Assembly (NCBI GenBank): GCA_947460875.1
Contig: CANHGR010000004.1
Coordinates: 124,001 to 188,000, forward strand
Length of the DNA stretch: 64,000 nt
Direction: 5' to 3'
Source: Sphingobacteriaceae bacterium
Lineage (GTDB): Bacteria; Bacteroidota; Bacteroidia; Sphingobacteriales; Sphingobacteriaceae
In this document: piece by piece, positions 17,912-27,208 of the stretch
Layout of the letters: every line of letters starts with the position of its first letter
Numbering within the stretch: position 1 is the first letter of the stretch
Notes under the pieces: model-generated
What the model saw: the letters and a program-made list of their open reading frames with translations, nothing else
What the model was told of the DNA's origin: nothing
Database searches by the model: none
Position numbers and translations under genes: made by a program

Positions 17912-18754
17912 ATGATTGCAGAAAACCCATCAGATTCTCAGACCTCACACCTCACACCTCAGACCTCAGTCCTCCACATTCCCACCATGGCCGAACTTCG
18001 GGCAAAAGGTGAACATCCCGATATTCTGTTCTGGGTAGGATGCATGGGCAGCTACGATGAGCGAGCGCAGAAAATTACAAAAGATATATGCAAAATTTTA
18101 AATCATGTAGGAATGAAATATGCGGTTTTAGGTATTGAAGAAAGCTGCACCGGCGATCCCGCTAAACGATCTGGCAATGAATTTCTGTTCCAGATGCAAG
18201 CGATGATCAATATTCAAGTTCTTGATGGCTATCAGGTAAAAAAAATCGTAACTGCTTGTCCACATTGCTTCAACACTCTAAAAAATGAATATCCTACACT
18301 AGGCGGACATTACGAAGTGATCCATCATTCGCAACTCATACAGCAGTTAATTAATGAAGGAAAAATTCGAACAGAAGGCGGCGAAAGTTTCAAAGGAAAG
18401 AAAATCACTTTCCATGATCCCTGCTATTTGGGTAGAGGCAACAATATTTATGAAGCACCACGACGCGCGCTGGAGGTACTAGACGCTGAATTAGTGGAAA
18501 TGAAGCGTTGTAAAACAACCGGCCTCTGCTGCGGAGCAGGTGGCGGTCAAATGTTCAAGGAGCCTGAGCATGGCAAAAAAGACATCAACATAGAACGCAT
18601 CGAAGAGGCGATGGAGACTAAATCTGAAGTGATTGCAGCAGCATGCCCTTTTTGCATGACGATGCTATCCGACGGCGTGAAAAACTTCAACCAAGAAAAT
18701 GGAATTAAGGTGTTGGACATTGCAGAGATAACGGCAAGCGCAAACGGACTTTAG
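17912..18754 (+). CDS. CCG-domain Fe-S protein (HdrB/GlcF-like)
   Basis: This 280-residue protein contains two cysteine-rich CCG-type regions, seen as WVGCMGSYDER ... ACPHCFNTLKNEYP and FHDPCYLGRGNN ... GLCCGAGGGQMF ... ACPFCMTML. Such domains bind an unusual Fe-S cluster and act in heterodisulfide-, glycolate- or lactate-type oxidoreductases. It forms a pair with the preceding membrane protein, separated by 131 bases. The first 25 codons are odd: residues about 9-21 (SQTSHLTPQTSVL) are encoded by a short repeat, and MAEL at 17987 could be the older start. Confidence 0.82.
   Translation: MIAENPSDSQTSHLTPQTSVLHIPTMAELRAKGEHPDILFWVGCMGSYDERAQKITKDICKILNHVGMKYAVLGIEESCTGDPAKRSGNEFLFQMQAMINIQVLDGYQVKKIVTACPHCFNTLKNEYPTLGGHYEVIHHSQLIQQLINEGKIRTEGGESFKGKKITFHDPCYLGRGNNIYEAPRRALEVLDAELVEMKRCKTTGLCCGAGGGQMFKEPEHGKKDINIERIEEAMETKSEVIAAACPFCMTMLSDGVKNFNQENGIKVLDIAEITASANGL
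17936..17975. repeat. CTCAgACCTCACACC-type repeat within coding start
   Basis: Four or five degenerate units related to CACACCT and CAGACCTCAG lie head to tail. They are translated as SQTSHLTPQTSV at the N-terminus of the CCG protein. The same motif, in either orientation, appears in intergenic DNA near 38070-38105 and 38225-38262. Confidence 0.6.
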
Positions 18755-18884
18755 AAAGTTGTACGAGAAATATTACAATTTATAGAGAGTAAGTTTCTGC
18801 TAGAGACCTGCTAAAATGATTTAAATGTGACCGTTAACTCCTCTATAGAGTATTCTAAGACTTTTAAAATCCATAATTTCGTAC

Positions 18885-19361
18885 ATGGAAATTTCCGAAA
18901 ACGCCAGAGTCTGGATTTACCAATCAGACCGCCCACTAAGGGCTGCTGAGCAAGTCCAGATTAACGATATTCTAAGCAGTTTCACTTCGCAATGGCTGGC
19001 TCATGGGGAGCGTCTCACTGCACTCGCCGAAATTCGATATCATCGCTTTATCATTCTCATGGTGGATGAGGAAAGAGCCGGAGCAACAGGTTGTTCAATT
19101 GATAAATCTGTCAATCTAATGAAAGAATTGGAAAAGCTGTACGATATAGACCTATTCGATCGGTTTAATGTTGCTTATCGCGATGGTACTGAGATATTTT
19201 CGTGCAATCGTTCAGACTTTGAGATGCTACTTTCGACCGGCAAACTACATGAAAATTCGATAGTTTTCAACAACACCGTGCCAACACTAAGAGATTTGAA
19301 CAGCAAGTGGGAAGTGCCGCTAAAAGATAGCTGGCATGCGCAGGTGTTTGGAAAAAGTTAA
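18885..19361 (+). CDS. Conserved Bacteroidota hypothetical protein
   Basis: This 158-residue soluble protein starts MEISENARVWIYQSDRPL and has HRFIILMVDEERAGATGCSIDKSV in the centre. Homologues in the phylum are often labelled as ABC transporter ATPase, but no Walker A motif is visible, so that label is not supported. Two Cys residues (at GCSID and SCNRSD) could be functional. It follows the Fe-S pair on the same strand after 130 bases, which may indicate a shared neighbourhood rather than an operon. Confidence 0.72.
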   Translation: MEISENARVWIYQSDRPLRAAEQVQINDILSSFTSQWLAHGERLTALAEIRYHRFIILMVDEERAGATGCSIDKSVNLMKELEKLYDIDLFDRFNVAYRDGTEIFSCNRSDFEMLLSTGKLHENSIVFNNTVPTLRDLNSKWEVPLKDSWHAQVFGKS

Positions 19362-19459
19362 GCGAAGCGCAAGGCGCAGGGAGCGCGGCGAACTAAAACA
19401 GACAAACCGACATGGCTTTCTATATACCAACTCGGCGCTAGACGCTATGCTCCGTGCTT

Positions 19460-20185
19460 TTAAAACTCCACCTTCGACAACCTTCTCATGTTCCTAAGTA
19501 TAAGTCCCTGTTTATAATAAATGTAGGCGGTGGGCTTCGCCGGCGACCACCGCAAAGGATTGGGAAGTACCGCAACAAGCAAAGCTGCTTGTCCCTTGCT
19601 TAGACTCTCCGCAGATTTTCCGAAATAACGTTGGGTGGCAACTTCCGCGCCGTAGATCCCATCGCCGGTTTCAATCACGTTTAAATAAACTTCAAGTATC
19701 CTCTTCTTTGGCCAAAATATTTCGATTAGTACTGTAAAATAGGTTTCGAATCCCTTACGTATCCAGGAGCGACCAGGCCATAGAAATACATTTTTTGCAG
19801 TTTGCTGACTGATGGTACTACCCCCGCTGACCTTCTTCGTAGATTTTTGATTTTTCTGATAAGCCTTTTTGATTGCTTCTAAATCAAACCCCCAGTGATT
19901 CATAAATTTTGCGTCTTCGCCGGCGATTGCCGCATACTTTAGATTTTCAGACAGCTCATCAAAATTTCGCCATTTTTTTACGATTTTCCATTCCTTCCCT
20001 TCTATCTTTTGTTCTATTCCACGCTGGAGCATCAACCAAGTCATTGGCGGGTTGATAAAACGATAGACAATCACCCAGAAAATTGAGAAAGCAAAAAAGA
20101 AGAGGAAAACTTTTTTGGCTATGCCAAGAAATGATTTAATGTTATCGGAATTATTGGTTTTGCGCTGAGATCTTTTAGCGGTCAT
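19460..20185 (-). CDS. mtgA: Monofunctional peptidoglycan glycosyltransferase
   Basis: This 241-residue glycosyltransferase family 51 enzyme polymerises lipid II into glycan chains on the outer face of the inner membrane. It has one N-terminal membrane anchor (FLFFFAFSIFWVIVYRFI). The GT51 motifs follow: EDAKFMNHWGFD carries the catalytic Glu, GGSTISQQTAKNVFL is motif two, and RILEVYLNVIETGDGIYG is motif four. There is no transpeptidase domain. The start at 20185 is chosen because a longer frame to 20260 would run through the rplI terminator. Confidence 0.9.
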   Translation of the reverse strand: MTAKRSQRKTNNSDNIKSFLGIAKKVFLFFFAFSIFWVIVYRFINPPMTWLMLQRGIEQKIEGKEWKIVKKWRNFDELSENLKYAAIAGEDAKFMNHWGFDLEAIKKAYQKNQKSTKKVSGGSTISQQTAKNVFLWPGRSWIRKGFETYFTVLIEIFWPKKRILEVYLNVIETGDGIYGAEVATQRYFGKSAESLSKGQAALLVAVLPNPLRWSPAKPTAYIYYKQGLILRNMRRLSKVEF

Positions 20186-20244
20186 AGAACAAAAGTAGCA
20201 GTTTAGAAAATAAGTTGCTCCACATGATCCCCGAAAGAACCAAT

Positions 20245-20270
20245 GAAAAAAGGCGCCCAATGAGCGCCTT
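20245..20270 (-). terminator. Terminator of the rpsF-rpsR-rplI operon
   Basis: A stem of seven bases (AAGGCGC / GCGCCTT) with a seven-base loop is followed on the minus strand by TTTTTTC. It lies 37 bases past the rplI stop. Confidence 0.85.
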
Positions 20271-20306
20271 CTGTGTTTTATCCTTAATTCTTAGTGTTTT
20301 AGCTAT

Positions 20307-20750
20307 TTACTCAGCGACCACATTGAAGGAAACTTTAACTTTCACTTCTTTGTGTAAATTTAAATTAGCTATATACTCGCCAACAAATTTCGGTTCAGTT
20401 TCAAATGTGATCCGACGACGATCAACATCAAAACCTTCTCTTTTAAGCGCATCAGCAACCTGGATCGTGTTTACAGATCCAAAGATCTTCCCGCTTTCGC
20501 CAGCTTTTGCACCTATTGAAAGGGTGATTCCTTCTAATCTAGTTGCTATAGCTTCTGCATCGCTTTTTATCTTATCCTGTTTGAACTGGGCTTGCTTTAA
20601 ATTTTCTGCCAATACTTTCTTTGCAGAAGGTGTTGCCATAGCAGCAAAGCCCTGTGGAATAAGGAAATTACGGCCGTAACCCGGCTTTACATTTACGATA
20701 TCGTCCTTTTCTCCAAGGTTCTTAATATCTTGTTTTAGTATGAGTTCCAT
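20307..20750 (-). CDS. rplI: 50S ribosomal protein L9
   Basis: This 147-residue L9 has the typical N-terminal domain (MELILKQDIKNLGEKDDIVNVKPGYGRNFLIPQG) and a long connecting helix. The C-terminal domain begins at about residue 75. L9 binds 23S rRNA at the base of the L1 stalk. It is the last gene of rpsF-rpsR-rplI, starting 10 bases after the rpsR stop, and is followed by a terminator. Confidence 0.96.
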   Translation of the reverse strand: MELILKQDIKNLGEKDDIVNVKPGYGRNFLIPQGFAAMATPSAKKVLAENLKQAQFKQDKIKSDAEAIATRLEGITLSIGAKAGESGKIFGSVNTIQVADALKREGFDVDRRRITFETEPKFVGEYIANLNLHKEVKVKVSFNVVAE

Positions 20751-20760
20751 TTCGCTTCCC

Positions 20761-21024
20761 CTATTTTAATGAATCAGTAACATAAGGCAATAATCCGATA
20801 TGACGAGCACGCTTCACAGCCTGTGCTACTTTACGTTGAAATTTCAATGAAGTACCTGTTAAACGACGTGGTAAAACTTTACCTTGATCGTTTATAAACT
20901 TCAACAGAAAGTTAGCGTCTTTGTAGTCAATGTACTTGATTCCGTTTTTTCTGAATCGGCAGTATTTCTTACGGTTATCCTCCACTTTGGGGGCCGTAAC
21001 GTATTGTATTTGTTCTTTTGCCAT
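20761..21024 (-). CDS. rpsR: 30S ribosomal protein S18
   Basis: This 87-residue S18 contains the conserved [15 protein letters not shown] and the basic [29 protein letters not shown]. It binds S6 in the 30S platform. Its ATG overlaps the rpsF stop by one base (TAATG), indicating translational coupling with its protein partner. Confidence 0.97.
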   Translation of the reverse strand: MAKEQIQYVTAPKVEDNRKKYCRFRKNGIKYIDYKDANFLLKFINDQGKVLPRRLTGTSLKFQRKVAQAVKRARHIGLLPYVTDSLK

Positions 21025-21419
21025 TACTCAGCTGCCTCCTTTACTGCTTTTACCGGCTCTGCAGTTTCCTGCACCACTGGCTTCTTTTTGTTAAAAGCAC
21101 CACCGCGCTTACGTTCATTGTAAACAGTGGCATGCTTGTCTAATGAAACAGTTAAAAAACGCATAATACGCTCATCACGTTTTAATTCAAGTTCCAGTTT
21201 GTTAATTACATCACCCGGAGCCTTAAATTCGGTTAAGTGATAATACCCCGTAGTTTTCTTTTGGATAGGGTAAGCTAATTTTTTCAGACCCCAATTATCC
21301 TCCTGGATAATTTCGGCTCCGCTATCTTTAAGCAGCTTGGTGAATTTGGCAATTGCCTCTTTCACGGCTTCTTCTGATAGCAACGGGGTCAGAATTACTA
21401 CTGTTTCGTACTGTTGCAT
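21024..21419 (-). CDS. rpsF: 30S ribosomal protein S6
   Basis: This 131-residue S6 begins [21 protein letters not shown]. The core ferredoxin-like fold is followed by a Lys/Glu/Ala-rich tail of about 25 residues, longer than in the E. coli mature core and common in Bacteroidota. It is the first gene of its operon, with a good promoter 65-95 bases upstream. Confidence 0.96.
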   Translation of the reverse strand: MQQYETVVILTPLLSEEAVKEAIAKFTKLLKDSGAEIIQEDNWGLKKLAYPIQKKTTGYYHLTEFKAPGDVINKLELELKRDERIMRFLTVSLDKHATVYNERKRGGAFNKKKPVVQETAEPVKAVKEAAE

Positions 21420-21483
21420 TGCTTTTTTAAAATATTTAATTTATTTACCGCAGACCTGCAAAAGGCAGACTTTTAGCGGGTTG

Positions 21484-21513
21484 CAAATGTAGGAATATTT
21501 TTTTATCTGTCAA
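21484..21513 (-). promoter_or_regulatory. Promoter of the rpsF-rpsR-rplI operon
   Basis: On the minus strand TTG (21513-21511) and TACATTTG (21491-21484) are separated by 19 bases, fitting the Bacteroidota promoter consensus. The leader to the rpsF ATG is about 60 bases. Confidence 0.65.
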
Positions 21514-21596
21514 AGAAAAACGTGCAAGTAATATGCAAAATACAATATGTAAATCTCATATCTCACATCTCAATTCTTCTTTTTAACTTAGAAGCG

Positions 21597-23423
21597 ATGG
21601 AGAACTTCATTGTTTCAGCAAGAAAATACAGACCGGTAACCTTTGAAAGCGTTGTCGGTCAGCAACATATAACCAATACGCTGAAAAATGCGATCAAAAA
21701 TAGTCAGCTTGCACAAGCTTTTTTATTCTGCGGACCACGAGGAGTCGGCAAAACAACGTGTGCCCGAATTCTTGCAAAAACCATTAATTGCGAAAAGACA
21801 AGTGCCCAAGTTGAACCATGTGGAATTTGCAGTGCTTGCGTTTCTTTTCAAAACGGAAATTCTTTTAATATCCATGAATTAGATGCCGCTTCAAACAATT
21901 CAGTAGACGACATAAGAAGTTTAACGGAGCAAGTAAGAATCCCTCCGCAGGCCGGAAATTATAAGATTTACATCATTGATGAGGTGCATATGTTATCTCA
22001 GGCGGCTTTTAATGCATTTTTAAAAACGCTCGAAGAGCCCCCTCCCTACGCGATATTTATTTTAGCGACTACAGAAAAACATAAAATTCTGCCTACTATT
22101 CTATCGCGATGCCAGATTTTCGATTTTAATCGGATCCGAATAGATGACATCACCGAACACCTGGCAACAATTGCTGGAAAGGAGGAAATTAACTTCGACA
22201 CAGACGGACTTCACCTGATTGCGCAAAAAGCAGATGGTGGGCTACGCGATGCTTTATCGATGTTTGATCAGATTGTAAGTTTTTCTAACCGCAATGTCAG
22301 TTATAAAGCAGTACTTGAAAATCTTAACATCCTTGATTACGACTATTATTTTAAAATCACCGAATCTTTGTTTACTGAAAACTTATCGGAATGCCTACTC
22401 ATTTTCGATGATGTACTAAACAATGGCTTTGATGGAGACCAATTCATTACAGGACTTGCATCGCACTTAAGAAATTTGCTTGTTGGAAAAGATGCGCAAA
22501 CATTAAAACTGCTGGAGGTTAGCGAAGGTATCAGCCAAAGATATCTGAAGCAGTCTAAAGAAACTTCTGTTTCGTTTTTACTGTCGGCCCTTAACATCGC
22601 TAATCAATGCGATTTAAACTACAGAAACAGCAAAAATCAGCGCCTGCTTGTTGAGTTGGCTTTGATTAAAATGTGTCATATCGCCGCCGCTATTAGCATT
22701 TCCGAGGGCGTAATCATTAATGGAAGCCCATCGTCAGAAGACGGAACTAAAAAAAAAACTGAAGCCCGAAACGCTGACGCTCCTAACCCAGAACCGATCA
22801 TCCCAACATTAACTGCACCGGCGGAGGAGCGTATCGCGGTATCAAAAGAGAAAATCGCGCAAGTTGTTGAAGAAGAACATGAAACTGCACCTCCCATTCA
22901 GGAAATAGAAACTCAAAAGCCCGAGATAAAAATCCCGAGCAATTCTACTAGCTTAATAGCTGCTTCATCAATTATCCCCAACTTAAATGAGCTGGATAAT
23001 TCCATTAGCAGAGAAGAAGAGCAAAAACCGAGTTATATATCCGGCGACAGCCGACAAGAATATACTGCCGACACATTTTTAAAAGTCTGGACAGCGTATG
23101 CAAATAAATCTAAACAATATGGAAAGATTAATTTGTTTACGATCATGACTTCTGCCCAGCCTACACTTCTTGAAGCTTTTAAAGTTGAATTAGTTTTAGA
23201 AAGCAAGTTACAGGAAACTCAACTCCATGCAGAAAAGATCGATCTGCTAAATTTCATCAGAATCGAACTCCAAAACTATGGCATTGAACTTGAAACCCGC
23301 ATCGCCGAGCAAAGCACGAAGAAAATACTCTATACCTCTTCTGACAAGTACAAGCACATGGCCGAAAAAAATCCTAAGCTGGAGGATTTTAAAAAACTGT
23401 TTAATTTGGATTTAGATTACTAG
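21597..23423 (+). CDS. dnaX: DNA polymerase III gamma/tau subunit
   Basis: This 608-residue clamp-loader ATPase has Walker A (GPRGVGKTT), a zinc site (CEKTSAQVEPCGICSAC), Walker B (IIDEVHML), sensor motifs in LATTEKHKILPTILSRC, and the collar domain to about residue 370. The rest is a linker rich in Glu, Pro and Ser and a C-terminal domain likely to contact the polymerase. The ATG at 21597 is preferred to a longer TTG/GTG-type extension because the family starts MENFIVSARKYRP. The upstream 60 bases contain a CTCATATCTCACATCTC low-complexity patch. Confidence 0.95.
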   Translation: MENFIVSARKYRPVTFESVVGQQHITNTLKNAIKNSQLAQAFLFCGPRGVGKTTCARILAKTINCEKTSAQVEPCGICSACVSFQNGNSFNIHELDAASNNSVDDIRSLTEQVRIPPQAGNYKIYIIDEVHMLSQAAFNAFLKTLEEPPPYAIFILATTEKHKILPTILSRCQIFDFNRIRIDDITEHLATIAGKEEINFDTDGLHLIAQKADGGLRDALSMFDQIVSFSNRNVSYKAVLENLNILDYDYYFKITESLFTENLSECLLIFDDVLNNGFDGDQFITGLASHLRNLLVGKDAQTLKLLEVSEGISQRYLKQSKETSVSFLLSALNIANQCDLNYRNSKNQRLLVELALIKMCHIAAAISISEGVIINGSPSSEDGTKKKTEARNADAPNPEPIIPTLTAPAEERIAVSKEKIAQVVEEEHETAPPIQEIETQKPEIKIPSNSTSLIAASSIIPNLNELDNSISREEEQKPSYISGDSRQEYTADTFLKVWTAYANKSKQYGKINLFTIMTSAQPTLLEAFKVELVLESKLQETQLHAEKIDLLNFIRIELQNYGIELETRIAEQSTKKILYTSSDKYKHMAEKNPKLEDFKKLFNLDLDY

Positions 23424-23427
23424 ATTT

Positions 23428-23835
23428 TTAAATGCCAATATTCTTTGGATAACCTTCCTCATCCAAATCATCACGCTCATCTTCTTTTGTATGCGATAAT
23501 TCTTTATCAGTGGCATTTAGCTTCACGATCTCGCCATGATCAATATGCATGGACAACTTATCGACCTCGCTTTCGAAAGAGAGAGCTTTATCATACTCCT
23601 CCCTCACTGTGGGATTTGCTGTATCATAGTCAGAGTTCGCATCACCTCCGTTTTTGACTGAGGTATCGTATGGATCTGAGTGTTGGTATTCTGAATCGTC
23701 GCTTTCAACATCAAGTTCAAAACTGTCTTCTTCCTCATTGTATGTAAGATTGTGAGGAACAGCATTTAAATCCATGTCTTCGTTCAGCTTCTTATCCTTT
23801 TCAGATTGCCCGTTGAGTTCTTTTTTGCTTTCCAT
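23428..23835 (-). CDS. Hypothetical highly acidic protein
   Basis: This protein of 135 residues is dominated by Asp, Glu, Ser and Asn (SEYQHSDPYDTS, DERDDLDEEGYP) with no hydrophobic core, signal peptide or Cys. It is probably disordered. The ATG at 23835 is chosen over a TTG 13 codons upstream. It ends a few bases after the dnaX stop on the other strand. No family is recognised, and the gene call rests on the long open frame and the plausible start. Confidence 0.55.
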   Translation of the reverse strand: MESKKELNGQSEKDKKLNEDMDLNAVPHNLTYNEEEDSFELDVESDDSEYQHSDPYDTSVKNGGDANSDYDTANPTVREEYDKALSFESEVDKLSMHIDHGEIVKLNATDKELSHTKEDERDDLDEEGYPKNIGI

Positions 23836-23905
23836 ATAATCGCTTTTGCTTGAGAAACCATAAAAAAGTACCAAATGTTTTACTAAGCTTTATTAATCTC
23901 ATTAA

Positions 23906-23934
23906 TTGCCGTGAACGCAAAATTTATATCTTTG
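23906..23934 (+). promoter_or_regulatory. Promoter of icd
   Basis: TTG at 23906-23908 and TATCTTTG at 23927-23934 are 18 bases apart, within the range of Bacteroidota promoters. The icd ATG follows 32 bases after the box. Confidence 0.65.
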
Positions 23935-23965
23935 GCTGTTAATAACATAAATACAAAAACTTCGT

Positions 23966-25201
23966 ATGTTAATCGAAAAAATTAAGGTAGATAAGCCTGT
24001 AGTAGAGCTGGATGGGGATGAAATGACTCGCATCATCTGGAAGTTTATTAAAGACAAACTCATTTTTCCTTATTTGGATATCGACATCAGATATTATGAT
24101 CTCGGAATGGAGTATCGCGACGAAACCAATGATCAGGTTACTATAGATGCTGCTAATGCAATTAAAGAATTCGGTGTTGGAATAAAATGCGCCACCATTA
24201 CTCCCGATGAAGAACGTGTAAGGGAGTTTGGTTTAAAGCAGATGTGGAAATCGCCTAACGGTACGATACGCAATATTTTGGATGGAACGGTTTTTCGTGA
24301 GCCCATCGTAATGAAAAATGTACCGCGCTTGGTTACAAACTGGACTGCCCCAATCTGCATTGGAAGACACGCTTTTGGTGATCAATACCGCGCAACAGAT
24401 TTCGTAACCAAAGGAAAAGGAAAGTTGACTATAACATTCAGTCCTGAAGATGGTGGTGCCGAACAATCTTTTGAAGTATATAATTATAAAGGCGACGGAG
24501 TTGCCATGGCAATGTACAATACCGACGAAAGTATTTTTGGATTTGCCCGCGCTTGTTTTAATCAGGCTCTGATGAAACAATGGCCATTATATCTTTCTAC
24601 TAAGAATACCATCCTCAAAAAGTATGACGGTCGCTTTAAAGATATCTTCCAGGAAGTTTATGAAAAGGAATTCAAAACAGAATTCCATGCTAAAAAATTG
24701 ACCTACGAGCATCGACTAATTGACGACATGGTTGCTTCCGCACTGAAGTGGAATGGTAACTTTGTGTGGGCATGTAAGAATTATGATGGAGATGTACAGT
24801 CGGACACAGTTGCACAAGGCTTTGGTTCCTTAGGATTGATGACTTCTACTCTGGTGACTCCCGACGGCAAAACGATGGAAGCAGAAGCTGCGCATGGCAC
24901 CGTTACTCGTCACTACCGTGATCATCAGGCAGGAAAACCAACTTCAACAAATCCAATTGCTTCCATATTCGCATGGACCAGAGGCCTGGAGTTTCGTGGA
25001 AAACTAGACAAGAACCAAAAGCTGATTGATTTTTGTCAAACACTAGAGCAAGTTTGTATTGAAACTGTTGAGAGCGGCAAAATGACCAAAGACTTGGCAG
25101 TAAATATCCACGGTAGCAAGGTAAATCATGGAGAACATTACCTCTACACTGAAGAGTTTTTAGCCGCAATTGATGAGAATTTAAAAGTTAAGCTGGCTTA
25201 A
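23966..25201 (+). CDS. icd: NADP-dependent isocitrate dehydrogenase, homodimeric type
   Basis: This 411-residue enzyme oxidises isocitrate to 2-oxoglutarate and CO2 with NADP. It begins [21 protein letters not shown], and contains [19 protein letters not shown] (substrate-phosphate loop), [11 protein letters not shown] and [12 protein letters not shown]. The length and motifs match the eukaryote-like homodimeric IDH (as IDH1/IDH2) rather than E. coli Icd, which is normal for many Bacteroidota. It has its own promoter and terminator, and its product is the likely substrate of KorAB in the same window. Confidence 0.96.
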   Translation: MLIEKIKVDKPVVELDGDEMTRIIWKFIKDKLIFPYLDIDIRYYDLGMEYRDETNDQVTIDAANAIKEFGVGIKCATITPDEERVREFGLKQMWKSPNGTIRNILDGTVFREPIVMKNVPRLVTNWTAPICIGRHAFGDQYRATDFVTKGKGKLTITFSPEDGGAEQSFEVYNYKGDGVAMAMYNTDESIFGFARACFNQALMKQWPLYLSTKNTILKKYDGRFKDIFQEVYEKEFKTEFHAKKLTYEHRLIDDMVASALKWNGNFVWACKNYDGDVQSDTVAQGFGSLGLMTSTLVTPDGKTMEAEAAHGTVTRHYRDHQAGKPTSTNPIASIFAWTRGLEFRGKLDKNQKLIDFCQTLEQVCIETVESGKMTKDLAVNIHGSKVNHGEHYLYTEEFLAAIDENLKVKLA

Positions 25202-25220
25202 TATTCAGATTTTTATGTCT

Positions 25221-25248
25221 AGCCCTGCATTTAAATGCGGGGCTTTTT
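25221..25248 (+). terminator. Terminator after icd
   Basis: The stem AGCCCTGCAT / ATGCGGGGCT (one wobble pair) with a short AT loop is followed by TTTTTCG. Confidence 0.85.
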
Positions 25249-25333
25249 CGTTTCTGATCGAAAAGCAAATAAGTATATTCGCTACATCAAAAAGATTAAA
25301 ACTATTTTTTTTATAAAGGTTATTCTATCAATT

Positions 25334-26170
25334 ATGAACACATCTAAAATATGGTTAATTACAGGCGTATCCGGCGGTTTTGGCCGCGCGGTTGCTCTTG
25401 AAGCTGCCACATCCGGCGATATCGTATTCGGTACATTAAGAAAGCAGTCACAGATCGAAGAATACAATCGTCTTGTTCCGGGTAAAACATTCGGGCTCGA
25501 ACTTGACGTCAATGATCATCCTCGCATTCCTCTAATCGTCGCTCACATCCTTGATCAGTTCGGCCGAATAGATGTTTTAGTAAATAATGCTGGCTATGGC
25601 TTGTTTGGGGCAATCGAAGAAGTGAGCATGGATGAAGCCCGAATGCAGATGGAAACCAACTTTTTTGGTGCTCTCGCCGTTACACAGGCCGTATTACCAA
25701 TTATGCGGAAGCAAAAATCAGGCAATATTGTTCAAATTTCGTCTCAAGCAGGAATGCGTGCTAACGCCGGCCTAGGCCTATATAATGCCAGTAAATTTGC
25801 GCTAGAAGGATTTAGTGAAGCCCTTTCTGTTGAAACCCGACATCTAAATATACATGTTACTTTGGTTGAACCGGGACCCTTCCGTACAGAGTGGGCTGGA
25901 CCTTCGTCGACAAGAGCTGCCAAAGTCATTGATGAATACAATGAGACAGCAGGAACTGTTATATCATATATTAACGGCATCAGTGGAACACAACCCGGCG
26001 ACCCTGTTAAAGGCGCGAAAGCTATTCTCAAGGCTGTAAGAAGTGAAAATCCACCGCTGCGATTACCTTTAGGTTCAATCGCCCTAAATGGGATTCGTGA
26101 AAAGCTAAAATCGGTAGAGGAAAACCTTGCAAAATGGGAATCTGTTTCCATTGACACCCATTTCGATTAA
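25334..26170 (+). CDS. Short-chain dehydrogenase/reductase
   Basis: This 278-residue classical SDR has the cofactor motif TGVSGGFG near residue 11, NNAG near 85, an active-site Ser in ISSQAG, and YNASK (YxxxK) near 150. After the YxxxK it continues LEGFSEALSVET and a VEPGPFRTEW loop, as in the SDR group near retinol- or ketoacyl-type reductases. Substrate cannot be predicted. The ATG at 25334 is preferred because a longer frame would start inside the icd terminator. It lies seven bases before manA. Confidence 0.88.
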   Translation: MNTSKIWLITGVSGGFGRAVALEAATSGDIVFGTLRKQSQIEEYNRLVPGKTFGLELDVNDHPRIPLIVAHILDQFGRIDVLVNNAGYGLFGAIEEVSMDEARMQMETNFFGALAVTQAVLPIMRKQKSGNIVQISSQAGMRANAGLGLYNASKFALEGFSEALSVETRHLNIHVTLVEPGPFRTEWAGPSSTRAAKVIDEYNETAGTVISYINGISGTQPGDPVKGAKAILKAVRSENPPLRLPLGSIALNGIREKLKSVEENLAKWESVSIDTHFD

Positions 26171-26177
26171 TGAATGT

Positions 26178-27158
26178 ATGGGACAACTATACCCTCTAAA
26201 ATTCATTCCGATTTTTAAAGACAAAATTTGGGGTGGAAACAAGATTAAAACCATTCTTAAAAAAGACTTTGCTCCCTTGCCAAATTGTGGCGAAACCTGG
26301 GAAATTTCAGGAGTAAAAGGTGATGTCTCGGTTATAGAAAATGGCGAGTTAATGGGCCAAACCTTAGCTACAGTATTGGAAAAATATCAAGATAAATTAG
26401 TGGGCAAGAAAGTTTACAAACACTTTGGGAATGAATTCCCGCTGTTGGTGAAATTTATCGATGCTAATGACGATTTATCGATCCAGGTGCACCCAAACGA
26501 TGTTTTAGCAAAAGAAAGGCATAACTCATTCGGTAAAACTGAGATGTGGTATATTATCCAGGCCGATCCCGGCTCTACTTTAATTTCCGGTTTTAGTCGA
26601 GAACTTGATGAGAAAATCTTTCTTGAAAAAGTTGAACGGGGCGAGCTGGTTGATATTCTGAATAAAGAAGAGGCAAAGGCGGGCGATGTCTTCTTTCTTC
26701 CAGCGGGACGCGTACATACTATTGGGAAAGGACTTTTACTTGCTGAGATTCAACAAACCTCAGACGTTACCTATCGAATTTTTGATTTTAATCGAAGAGA
26801 CTCCAACGGAAACACTAGAAAACTACATACAGAAGAAGCGCTTGCGGCATTTGATTACAAAATGTACCCTGATTATAAAACTGCATATGAACCGCAGCAA
26901 GATCATCCTGTCGAGCTGATCAAGTGTCCTTATTTTACAACTAATCTTTTAGAATATAGCCAGTCTACGATAAGGAATTACCAAACAATAGATTCATTTA
27001 TCATATATGTGTGCGTGCAAGGTTCTGTCACGGTCGTAATGGACAAAAGACGAATTGAACTAAACATGGGCGAATGCATTTTACTGCCCGCTACTGCTCA
27101 AGAAATACAACTAGAGACTTCTGAGGGATTTAAAATACTTGAAAGCTTTATTGAATAG
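26178..27158 (+). CDS. manA: Mannose-6-phosphate isomerase, class I
   Basis: This 326-residue cupin enzyme interconverts mannose-6-phosphate and fructose-6-phosphate. It shows IWGGNKIKTIL, ETWEISG, the zinc-binding QVHPND and TEMWYII, LPAGRVHTIG and QTSDVTYRIFDFNR. The length is on the short side typical of Bacteroidota ManA. The ATG at 26178 matches the family start (MGQLYPLKFIPIFKDKIWG). It follows the SDR after seven bases, so they are probably co-transcribed, and a terminator follows. Confidence 0.94.
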   Translation: MGQLYPLKFIPIFKDKIWGGNKIKTILKKDFAPLPNCGETWEISGVKGDVSVIENGELMGQTLATVLEKYQDKLVGKKVYKHFGNEFPLLVKFIDANDDLSIQVHPNDVLAKERHNSFGKTEMWYIIQADPGSTLISGFSRELDEKIFLEKVERGELVDILNKEEAKAGDVFFLPAGRVHTIGKGLLLAEIQQTSDVTYRIFDFNRRDSNGNTRKLHTEEALAAFDYKMYPDYKTAYEPQQDHPVELIKCPYFTTNLLEYSQSTIRNYQTIDSFIIYVCVQGSVTVVMDKRRIELNMGECILLPATAQEIQLETSEGFKILESFIE

Positions 27159-27173
27159 AATAGTTTTATAAAA

Positions 27174-27208
27174 GAGCCCGCTCCTCTAAAGAAGAGCGGG
27201 CTTTTTTT
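27174..27208 (+). terminator. Terminator between manA and carbonic anhydrase
   Basis: The stem AGCCCGCTC / GAGCGGGCT is extended by partial pairing in the loop and followed by TTTTTTT. It can also serve the converging anhydrase transcript, as the upstream bases are A-rich. Confidence 0.88.

Noticed and set aside
18885-19361. ABC transporter ATPase identity for the 158-residue protein
   Set aside because: No Walker A, Walker B or signature motif is visible; the name in homologues is likely a propagated error.
20186-20260. N-terminal extension of mtgA
   Set aside because: It would be translated through the rplI terminator hairpin; the ATG at 20185 gives the usual length.
21522-21596. N-terminal extension of dnaX
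   Set aside because: The family starts MENFIVSARKYRP; the extension crosses a CTCATATCTCACATCTC low-complexity patch.
25235-25333. N-terminal extension of the SDR gene
   Set aside because: It starts inside the icd terminator, and the SDR cofactor motif fits the ATG at 25334.
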